Shown here in pieces: positions 1 through 5,084 of a stretch of DNA of 8,004 bases (position 1 is the stretch's first letter; the number at the start of each line of letters is the position of its first letter). A program made the translations under genes and the position numbers. The stretch spans positions 1 to 8,004 of the forward strand of contig QGUQ01000076.1 of the NCBI GenBank assembly GCA_003242195.1, given 5' to 3'. The DNA is from Bacillota bacterium (GTDB taxonomy: Bacteria > Bacillota > Sulfobacillia > Thermaerobacterales > Thermaerobacteraceae). The notes beneath the pieces are model-generated. The model made no database searches. It was not told where the DNA came from and saw nothing but the letters and a program-made list of their open reading frames with translations.

Positions 1-16
1 TATTATTTTTTGTTTT

Positions 17-496
17 TTATAGCTCGTCCCACCCACGTCTTCTCCGTTCCCCTTCGCCGGGCCGGTTCAATGTGTAAAACGCAGCCCGGCCGCGACGCCC
101 CCGCCCCCGCCCCCCCCCCCCGCCGGCGCCGCCCGCCAGCCATGTCCCCGGAAGGAGGGCCGCAGTCGACCAGCGCTCCGCCGCCGCGAAGCCGGCAGCA
201 GCGACCAGGGCTCCCGCCGCCGCCGCGCCCAGGCGGCGCCGAAGCGGGGCTTTCCCTGCGGGCTGGGGAAGACCGTCGTGCCGCGCCCTCGGGGACGGGC
301 CTGGAGCAAGCGCCCGCGCTGCCATCCCGGCCGTCGCCACCACCAGGAGGGCGACCATCCCGGCGAGGATCGCCCCACCCGGCACCGGACCATCGCCTGC
401 GGGCGGCACGGGCATCACCGCCACGGCCGGCATGCGTGCCAGGCCCCAAGCCGCAATCCCGCCAGCGTAGGCGAGAACCAGTCTCGCGACCCACAT
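17..496 (-). pseudogene. comEC: ComEC N-terminal fragment, truncated (competence DNA channel)
   Basis: ComEC forms the inner-membrane channel that carries single-stranded DNA into the cell during transformation. The gene starts with ATG 15 nt after the comEA stop, the usual comEA-comEC arrangement. The start of the 159-residue frame looks like a ComEC N-terminus: a hydrophobic segment at about residues 3-20 (RLVLAYAGGIAAWGLA), a second at about 40-60, a basic stretch at 69-88, and a third hydrophobic segment at about 89-106. From about residue 125 the frame enters a glycine run encoded by 12 consecutive C's on the plus strand (110-121). It then reads an arginine-rich, non-membrane sequence to a TAA at 17-19. 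Family members are usually several hundred residues long, with an OB-like domain, a competence domain and often a beta-lactamase-like domain; none of these is visible. The other two minus frames after the C run also give no ComEC-like sequence. Identity rests on context and hydrophobic pattern, because no catalytic motif falls in this part. It may be a true pseudogene or a contig-end artefact. Confidence 0.6.
110..121. repeat. 12-nt poly-C homopolymer inside comEC
   Basis: Twelve consecutive C's (G's on the coding strand) follow the shorter C5 run at 104-108. Recognisable ComEC-like sequence ends here. Tracts of this length are prone to replication slippage and to base-calling or assembly errors. 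Confidence 0.85.
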
Positions 497-511
497 GGCC
501 GGCGGCCCGCC

Positions 512-1405
512 TTACCGGCCGGCGCGGATGTAGGGCAGCAGCTGGGCCAGCTTCTTCTCGCCGATGCCCGACACCCGCGCCAGGTCCTCGGGACGCCGGA
601 AGGGCCCGTTCACCTGACGATCGGCAACGATGCGCTGCGCCAGGGCGGGACCGATACCGGGCAGTTGCTCCAGCTCGTCGACGCCCGCGCGGTTGATGTC
701 CACCAACAGTCGCCCGCCGTCTTGCGGCGCGACGGGTCCGACACGGTCGCCACCCGGTGCGGGGGGAGTGAACCGCCCGGACGCCACCTCCTCCCGGGTC
801 GGCACCTGGATGCGGGTACCGTCCTCCAGGGGCGCGGCCAGGTTGAGGGCATGTAGTTCCGCTTGCGGGCTCGGGCCACCCGCCGCCTCGATGGCATCCA
901 TCACCCGAGCCCCGGCGGGAAGGCGGTAAACCCCCGGCTTCGCCACCGCACCCGCCACGTGGACCACGACGGCGGCGGGCGTGTCCGCCGGCAGCCCCGC
1001 CCCGGTCTGCGGGTCGCCGGGCACCTCGCCCGTGCCGGGTCCGGTTTCCGCTGGCGAGGGCTCCCTTTCCCCGGCCGGCGGTGGACCGCCCGGACCGCCT
1101 TCGGCTCCCACGGTGGCCCCGTCGGCCGTCCCGGATCCCGATGGAGCAGCAGCGCCGGTGATCGCGTCCCCGGCCGCCAGCGTAAGGGCCGGGTCCTCCG
1201 GGGAGAGAATCCGCCAGGCCCAGATGGCAGCCAGGACCAGCAGGGCCACCAGCGGTACCAGCCAGCCGACGCCCGGGCCACCCCGGAGCGCCGGCAACGG
1301 TGGCGAGTCGTACGGCGGAGGACTCGGGCCCCCCGTCGCCCCTGGGCGCGCGGACACGGCCGGCATGGTGGCGGCTTCCGCGGGTCGCGACGACTCCCGG
1401 TTCAC
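512..1405 (-). CDS. comEA: ComEA-type competence DNA receptor (SLBB + helix-hairpin-helix)
   Basis: ComEA is a membrane-anchored protein that binds incoming double-stranded DNA outside the membrane and passes it to the uptake channel. The 297-residue protein has a short cytoplasmic N-terminus and one membrane segment at about residues 48-66. A low-complexity Pro/Gly/Ala/Thr/Glu linker follows at about 70-143. An SLBB (soluble-ligand-binding beta-grasp) domain spans about 145-203 (VHVAGAVAKPGVYRL), and a tandem helix-hairpin-helix DNA-binding module spans about 234-296 with hairpins LPGIG (248-252) and VSGIG (278-282). This is the Gram-positive ComEA layout. The GTG start is chosen because a GAGGGGG ribosome site lies 7 nt upstream; the in-frame ATG at codon 14 has no comparable site. 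The gene has its own likely promoter at 1451-1478 and is followed by comEC after 15 nt. The linker is long for the family, but composition-biased linkers are expected at this GC content. Confidence 0.93.
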   Translation of the reverse strand: MNRESSRPAEAATMPAVSARPGATGGPSPPPYDSPPLPALRGGPGVGWLVPLVALLVLAAIWAWRILSPEDPALTLAAGDAITGAAAPSGSGTADGATVGAEGGPGGPPPAGEREPSPAETGPGTGEVPGDPQTGAGLPADTPAAVVVHVAGAVAKPGVYRLPAGARVMDAIEAAGGPSPQAELHALNLAAPLEDGTRIQVPTREEVASGRFTPPAPGGDRVGPVAPQDGGRLLVDINRAGVDELEQLPGIGPALAQRIVADRQVNGPFRRPEDLARVSGIGEKKLAQLLPYIRAGR

Positions 1406-1450
1406 CGTTCATCCCCCTCGAACCTCGGGTGGCTGCGCTCCTTTATCCAT

Positions 1451-1478
1451 ATAATACCAGTAATATCCTGGTTATCAA
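1451..1478 (-). promoter_or_regulatory. Likely sigma-A promoter of comEA-comEC
   Basis: On the minus strand TTGATA (1473-1478) is followed after 16 nt by TATTAT (1451-1456). Each box matches the housekeeping consensus at five of six positions. It lies 45-73 nt upstream of the comEA GTG, in an AT-rich island that stands out from the surrounding DNA. The spacer contains an inverted repeat. Confidence 0.6.
1456..1472. repeat. Inverted repeat ACCAG-N7-CTGGT between the -35 and -10 boxes
   Basis: A perfect 5-bp inverted repeat with a 7-nt centre fills the spacer of the putative comEA promoter. An element placed here could be an operator whose bound protein would block RNA polymerase. I do not recognise it as the site of a known regulator, and short repeats arise by chance, so the operator role is only a suggestion. 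Confidence 0.4.
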
Positions 1479-1500
1479 TCCCTCCCCCGAGCATGAAGAG

Positions 1501-1523
1501 GGCGCCCCGCAACGCGGGGCGCC
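1501..1523 (-). terminator. Intrinsic-type terminator hairpin downstream of leuS
   Basis: A perfect 10-bp GC-only stem (GGCGCCCCGC / GCGGGGCGCC) closes a 3-nt loop about 110 nt after the leuS stop. On the minus strand it is followed by CTCTTCATGC, which is only modestly T-rich. Position and stability suggest transcription termination between leuS and comEA; the weak U-tract lowers certainty. Confidence 0.65.
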
Positions 1524-1632
1524 TCCGCCACGGGAGCGCTCGCCGATTCCATGGAGAGCCGATTCCGCGGGCCCATGCGGCCGGGCCCGGCCTACCCTCG
1601 AAGTCCGCGCGGCCGGCCCGCCGGCGGCCCGC

Positions 1633-4221
1633 TCAACGTACCACCAAATTCACCAGCCGGCCGGGCACCGTGATGATGCGCGCCACCGACTTGCCGTCGA
1701 CCCACTCTCGCACCTTCGGACTGGCCAGCGCCAGCTCGCGCAGCCGCTCTTCCGGCGTGTCGGCGGGCACGCGCAACCGGTCCCGCACCTTCCCGTTGAT
1801 CTGCACGACGATCTCGACGGTGCCCGACTCCAGGACCTGGGGATCGGGCTCCGGCCAGGGCTGCCGGTGGACGCTGCCCCGGGTATCCCGCCACCCCAGC
1901 GCCTCCCACGCCTCCTCGGCCAGGAAGGGCGTGAAGGGCGCCAACATCCGCAACAGCCGGTCCAGGGCCGCCGCCAACAGGTCCGCCCGCTGCCGCTCGG
2001 CGGGCACCCGCTCACGATAGGCGTAGATGGCGTTGACCAGCTCCATCAGGGCGGCGATGGCCGTGTTGAACTGCATGCGCTCGCTGACGTCGGTGGTCAC
2101 GCGGTGGATGGCCCGGTGCACCTCGCGCCAGAGCTGCTCCTCGGCCTCGCCCCAGCCCTCCCGCGACGGCACGGGACCGGACCCGGCATCGCCCTGCTTG
2201 GCCCCGGCGTCTGCCACCGCCCCGTCGGGCGCCGTGGCGGCCGTCTCGCCCTCCGCCTGCGCCAGGGCCCGTACCGGTCCGGCACAGGCGGCCACCAGGC
2301 GCCAGACCCGGTGGACGAACCGGGACGCCCCTTCGATGCCGTGCTCGGACCACTCCAAATCGCGTTCCGGTGGCGCTGCGAACAGGATGAACAGCCGGGT
2401 GGCGTCGGCGCCGTACTCCTCTAGGATGTCCTCGGGGCTGACCACGTTGCCCTTGGACTTGGACATCTTGGCGCCGTCCTTGATCACCATGCCCTGGGTC
2501 AGCAGGCGGGTGAAGGGCTCCGGGCTCGGCACCAGGCCTTCGTCGTAGAGCACCTTCGTGATGAACCGCGAGTAGAGCAGGTGCAGGACGGCGTGTTCCA
2601 CGCCCCCGATGTACTGGTCCACCGGCAGCCAGTAGAAGACCTTCTCCCGGTCGAAAGGCTGCTTGTCGTCTCGCGGCGAGGTGTAGCGGTAGTAATACCA
2701 CGACGAGTCCACGAACGTATCCATGGTGTCCGTTTCGCGCCGCGCGGGCCCGCCGCAGCGGGGGCAGCTCGTCCGTACGAAGGACTCCGAGGTGGCCAGC
2801 GGCGAGGCCCCAACCGCGAAGCGCACCTTGTCGGGTAGGAGCACGGGCAGCTGGTCTTCGGGCACCGGTACGATCCCGCAGCGGTCGCAGTAGACGATGG
2901 GGATCGGCGCGCCCCAGTAGCGCTGGCGCGAGATCAACCAGTCGCGCAGGCGGTAGTTCACCGTACGCCGCCCGATGCCGCGCCGCTCGAAGTCCTCGGC
3001 CATCTTGCGGTAGGCCTCGCGGCTGTCCATGCCGTCGTAGGGGCCCGAGTTGATCATGCGCCCCGGCCCCGTATAGGCCTCCGCCAGCCGATCCCCGTCG
3101 GCCGGCACCCCTTCACCCTGGATCACCACGCGCACGGGCAGCCCGTACTGGCGGGCAAACTCGAAGTCCCGTTCGTCGTGGGCCGGCACCGCCTGGATGG
3201 CGCCCGTGCCGTAGTCCATCAGCACGTAGTTGGCCGTCCAGATGGGGATGCGCTCACCGGTGACCGGGTTGATGGCGTAGGCGCCCGTGAACACGCCCTC
3301 CTTGGCGTCCACGGCCTCGGCCCTGTCCCGCACGGTGAGCCGCGTGACCCGCTCGACGAACTCGCGCACGGCCTGTTCCTGCTCCGTGCCGCGGGCCAGC
3401 TCCAGCGTCAGCGGGTGATCGGGCGCCAGCACCATGAAGGTGGCGCCGTAGATGGTGTCGTGGCGGGTGGTGAACACGGTCAGCTTTTGGTCCCGGCCGA
3501 CGATGGGGAACTCCAGCTCCATGCCCTCGCTGCGGCCGATCCAGTTGCGCTGCATGACGCGGACGCGCTCGGGCCAGCCCTCCAGCAGGTCCAGGTCCTT
3601 CAGCAGGCGGTCGGCGTAGGCGGTGATCCGGAAGAACCACTGCTCTAGCTCCCGCTTCTCCACGGGCGTGCCGCAGCGCCAGCAGCGGCCCTCTTCCACC
3701 TGCTCGTTGGCCAGCACCGTGGCACAGTGGGGACACCAGTTGACCGGTGCCTTCTTGCGGACCGCCAGCCCGCGCTTGTAGAGCAGCAGGAAGAGCCACT
3801 GGCTCCACTTGTAATACCCCGGATGGGAGCAGGCGATCTCCCGCCGCCAGTCGTAGCTGAGGCCGAGGCGCTGCATCTGCTCGCGCATGGCCGCGATGTT
3901 GTTGTAGGTCCAGGTGGCGGGGTGGGTGTTGTTGGCGATGGCGGCGTTCTCCGCCGGCAGCCCGAAGGAATCCCACCCCATGGGGTAGAGGACGTTGAAG
4001 CCCCGCATGCGGTGGAACCGGGCCGTGGCGTCACCGATGGAGTAGTTGCGCACGTGGCCCATGTGCAACTTGCCCGAGGGATAGGGGTACATCTCTAGGC
4101 AGTAGAACTTGGGCTTCGTGCGGTCGATGTCCGTCTCGTACAGGCGCTCCTCGGCCCAGCGCCGGCGCCATTTCTTCTCAACGGCGTGGAAGTTGTAACG
4201 ATCGTCGATGACGGTGGTCAT
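1633..4221 (-). CDS. leuS: Leucyl-tRNA synthetase
   Basis: This class Ia aminoacyl-tRNA synthetase attaches leucine to tRNA-Leu using ATP and edits mischarged products. The 862-residue protein is full length for bacterial LeuRS. It has the HIGH-type signature HMGH (53-56) and the KMSKS loop (585-589). The first zinc-type cysteines are C163, C166, C180 and C183, and a second set is C445, C448, C486 and C489. The CP1 editing domain has the threonine-rich site TTRHDTIYG (251-259) and the HDERD motif (348-352). An anticodon-binding helical domain begins at about 690, and the C-terminal domain includes VVQINGKVRDRL (805-816). An Ala/Gly-rich insert at about 654-688 links the catalytic and anticodon domains. 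The usual TTRPDT reads TTRHDT here (H254). The ATG is chosen because AGGAGGG lies 7 nt upstream and the protein then starts like known LeuRS. An open-frame extension of 48 residues upstream runs into the T-box terminator and is rejected. Expression is expected to be controlled by the leucine T-box upstream. Confidence 0.98.
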   Translation of the reverse strand: MTTVIDDRYNFHAVEKKWRRRWAEERLYETDIDRTKPKFYCLEMYPYPSGKLHMGHVRNYSIGDATARFHRMRGFNVLYPMGWDSFGLPAENAAIANNTHPATWTYNNIAAMREQMQRLGLSYDWRREIACSHPGYYKWSQWLFLLLYKRGLAVRKKAPVNWCPHCATVLANEQVEEGRCWRCGTPVEKRELEQWFFRITAYADRLLKDLDLLEGWPERVRVMQRNWIGRSEGMELEFPIVGRDQKLTVFTTRHDTIYGATFMVLAPDHPLTLELARGTEQEQAVREFVERVTRLTVRDRAEAVDAKEGVFTGAYAINPVTGERIPIWTANYVLMDYGTGAIQAVPAHDERDFEFARQYGLPVRVVIQGEGVPADGDRLAEAYTGPGRMINSGPYDGMDSREAYRKMAEDFERRGIGRRTVNYRLRDWLISRQRYWGAPIPIVYCDRCGIVPVPEDQLPVLLPDKVRFAVGASPLATSESFVRTSCPRCGGPARRETDTMDTFVDSSWYYYRYTSPRDDKQPFDREKVFYWLPVDQYIGGVEHAVLHLLYSRFITKVLYDEGLVPSPEPFTRLLTQGMVIKDGAKMSKSKGNVVSPEDILEEYGADATRLFILFAAPPERDLEWSEHGIEGASRFVHRVWRLVAACAGPVRALAQAEGETAATAPDGAVADAGAKQGDAGSGPVPSREGWGEAEEQLWREVHRAIHRVTTDVSERMQFNTAIAALMELVNAIYAYRERVPAERQRADLLAAALDRLLRMLAPFTPFLAEEAWEALGWRDTRGSVHRQPWPEPDPQVLESGTVEIVVQINGKVRDRLRVPADTPEERLRELALASPKVREWVDGKSVARIITVPGRLVNLVVR

Positions 4222-4279
4222 CCTGCGTCCCTCCTGACGCCCTGGCGCGCCGCCCGGAGACCGCCGGTCGTCGCCACCG

Positions 4280-4310
4280 GTGCCGGCCGCGGCGGCCGTC
4301 GCGCCGGCAC
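4280..4310 (-). repeat. Perfect 8-bp hairpin in the leuS 5' untranslated region
   Basis: GTGCCGGC (4303-4310) pairs with GCCGGCAC (4280-4287) between the T-box terminator and the leuS ribosome site. A smaller GGCGGC/GCCGCC hairpin lies at 4322-4339. No U-tract follows either, so neither looks like a terminator. They leave the AGGAGGG site at 4229-4235 free. In DNA this GC-rich such hairpins are common and may mean little. Confidence 0.4.
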
Positions 4311-4348
4311 GCCGCGTCACGGGCGGCTCCCGCGCCGCCGCTATGAAC

Positions 4349-4381
4349 GAAGCCTCCCGCCCCAAAGGGACGGGAGGCTTC
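4349..4381 (-). terminator. T-box regulated transcription terminator of leuS
   Basis: On the minus strand GAAGCCTCCCG pairs with CGGGAGGCTTC (11 bp). Three inner G-C pairs and one G-U pair extend this to a 15-bp stem with a TTT loop. Its 5' arm is the same sequence needed for the 3' side of the antiterminator, so the two folds exclude each other, the hallmark of a transcriptional T-box. The tail is GTTCATAG rather than a proper U-run, which is weak for an intrinsic terminator. Confidence 0.85.
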
Positions 4382-4397
4382 CCGCGGTACCACCCTT
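4365..4397 (-). promoter_or_regulatory. T-box antiterminator with tRNA acceptor-end bulge
   Basis: AAGGG pairs with CCCTT, then a 7-nt bulge TGGTACC, then GCGGGA pairs with TCCCGT around an AGCC loop. This is the canonical antiterminator. The TGGT at 4389-4392 can pair with a tRNA 3' end of ACCA, which fits the A73 discriminator expected of bacterial tRNA-Leu. Confidence 0.93.
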
Positions 4398-4400
4398 GTT

Positions 4401-4494
4401 GATCAGTGTGGAGCGGATGGGACTCGAACCCACGACCTCGTCAATGCCATTGACGCGCTCTCCCAACTGAGCTACCGCCCCACGTACACTGACC
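4401..4494 (-). repeat. T-box Stem III arms enclosing the tRNA-Ala gene
   Basis: GGTCAGTG (4487-4494) pairs with CACTGATC (4401-4408): seven Watson-Crick pairs and one G-U pair. Adding T4486 with A4409 would make nine. The outer sequences, GAGTGGG before and AACAAGGGTGGTACC after, are those that flank Stem III in ordinary T-boxes. The usual short apical loop is replaced by a 5-nt linker (TACGT) plus the whole tRNA. The 3' arm starts directly after the tRNA discriminator base. Confidence 0.85.
4409..4481 (-). tRNA. tRNA-Ala (anticodon GGC)
   Basis: A complete 73-nt cloverleaf. The 7-bp acceptor stem is GGGGCGG/CCGCTCC, the D arm is GCTC...GAGC, and the anticodon arm is CGTCA-ATGGCAT-TGACG with anticodon GGC at 4446-4448. 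A 5-nt variable loop (AGGTC), the T arm GTGGG-TTCGAGT-CCCAT and discriminator A73 follow. The G3-U70 wobble pair, the main identity element for alanyl-tRNA synthetase, is present. So is the A32/U38 combination typical of tRNA-Ala(GGC). The next bases are CAC, so the CCA tail is not encoded and must be added after processing. It would decode GCC and GCU alanine codons; GCC is heavily used in this GC-rich genome. Nothing suggests decay. The gene lies between Stem II and the antiterminator of the leuS T-box, and is thus transcribed from the leuS promoter. Confidence 0.98.
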
Positions 4495-4569
4495 CACTCG
4501 TGCCCTTAACGCGGGCGGACGTCGCCGGCTACCGGGCCCGGCGGCCCATCGCCGGCGCGGCTCCCGGGC

Positions 4570-4572
4570 GAG
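4570..4572 (-). promoter_or_regulatory. T-box specifier codon CTC (leucine)
   Basis: In the 3' side of the Stem I internal loop the minus strand reads GGGGAA-CTC-GCCCGG. The CTC triplet lies opposite the AGTA motif, where the specifier pairs with a tRNA anticodon. CTC would select tRNA-Leu(GAG), agreeing with the downstream leuS. Confidence 0.85.
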
Positions 4573-4686
4573 TTCCCCTGCTGCCCGCCACCGGTTCGCA
4601 CCGCCACCGGCTCTCTTGGGACGCGCCTGCAGGGTACTGCTCCCGTTCATCGCCTTGTGCATGCCTCTTGTCGAACGGCGTAGTTC

Positions 4687-4716
4687 ATTATAGAGACGCC
4701 CTTCCGGCCGTGTCAA
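4687..4716 (-). promoter_or_regulatory. Strong sigma-A promoter for the T-box/tRNA-Ala/leuS unit
   Basis: On the minus strand TTGACA (4711-4716) and TATAAT (4687-4692) both match the housekeeping consensus perfectly, with an 18-nt spacer, one more than ideal. The -35 begins 11 nt after the rsfS stop. Initiation is expected near 4680, just before Stem I. Confidence 0.88.
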
Positions 4717-4727
4717 GGGACGGGAGC

Positions 4728-5078
4728 TCAACGCAGGGACTCCAGCTCCAGCCTGCGCGCGTCACCCCACAGGCGCTCCAACCCGTAGTACTCCCGCTCC
4801 GGCCCGAGAAAGGCGTGGAACACGACGTCGTCGAAGTCCAGGAGCACCCAGCGAGCTGCGTCATACCCCTCGCGGTGGCGGGGAGGGCAGCCCAGCTCGG
4901 CCAGCGCCTCCTCCACCCCGTCGACGATGGCGCGCACGTGGATGGAGTTCTGCCCGTGGCAGATGACGAAGTAGTCGGCGATCAACGTGATCTCGCCCAT
5001 CTCCAGGATGACGATGTCCTCGGCCTTCTTCGCCTCGGCCGCCCGGGCGACGGCCAGCGCCTTCTCCCGGCTGGTCAA
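4728..5078 (-). CDS. rsfS: Ribosomal silencing factor RsfS
   Basis: RsfS (DUF143/YbeB/Iojap family) binds ribosomal protein uL14 on the large subunit and blocks subunit joining, lowering translation when nutrients are scarce. The 116-residue product has the usual family length. It shows KKAEDIVILEM (17-27), the core ADYFVICHG (34-42), and GYDAARWVLLDFDDVVFHAF (71-90) followed by REYYGLERLW (95-104). The start is a rare TTG. It is the first possible start after an in-frame TGA that is the stop of the preceding LCP gene, and it gives a normal family N-terminus. A GGGGAGGG site lies inside the last LCP codons, about 11 nt upstream. An ATG overlapping the LCP stop is out of frame. It closes the obgE-nadD-yqeK-LCP-rsfS operon; no terminator hairpin is visible before the T-box promoter. 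Confidence 0.96.
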   Translation of the reverse strand: MTSREKALAVARAAEAKKAEDIVILEMGEITLIADYFVICHGQNSIHVRAIVDGVEEALAELGCPPRHREGYDAARWVLLDFDDVVFHAFLGPEREYYGLERLWGDARRLELESLR

Positions 5079-5084
5079 GACGGC

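Larger units (their letters stand above)
4349..4680 (-). promoter_or_regulatory. Leucine-specific T-box riboswitch leader of leuS
   Basis: A T-box leader binds a chosen tRNA and senses whether it is aminoacylated. Uncharged tRNA stabilises the antiterminator and lets RNA polymerase read into the synthetase gene. In order on the minus strand: Stem I begins near 4656. An AGTA (S-turn/loop-E type) motif lies opposite the specifier loop, in a helix of CGGG...CCCG and CCCTGC...GCAGGG. The distal AAGAGAGCCGGT...GGTGCGAACCGGT element follows the family's AGAGAG / GGUGNRA pattern. The specifier CTC is at 4570-4572. A GC-rich Stem II lies at about 4525-4556, then a pseudoknot-like region with the conserved GTTA motif and GAGTGGG at about 4493-4522. 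Stem III comes next with a tRNA-Ala inside, then AACAAGGGTGGTACCGCG, the T-box itself, and the terminator. The CTC codon and the downstream leuS agree. The start near 4680 is inferred from the promoter. Confidence 0.95.

Noticed and set aside
1450..1455. Plus-strand TATAAT as a divergent promoter
   Set aside because: No acceptable -35 box lies 16-18 nt upstream on the plus strand and no plus-strand gene follows.
863..2424. Long plus-strand open frames opposite comEA and leuS
   Set aside because: They are antisense to well-supported genes, have Arg/Pro/Gly-biased composition typical of shadow frames in GC-rich DNA, and match no family I recognise.
4222..4365. N-terminal extension of leuS by 48 residues
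   Set aside because: It would start inside the T-box terminator; the ATG at 4221 has a good ribosome site and gives a normal LeuRS N-terminus.
4409..4481. The tRNA-like element as a decayed decoy or as tRNA-Leu
   Set aside because: All arms pair with standard lengths, the alanine identity elements are present, the anticodon is GGC, and there is no long variable arm as in tRNA-Leu.
4441..4731. Minus-strand open frame across the T-box leader and tRNA
   Set aside because: The stretch is fully explained by promoter, T-box and tRNA structure; the frame is a by-product of high GC.
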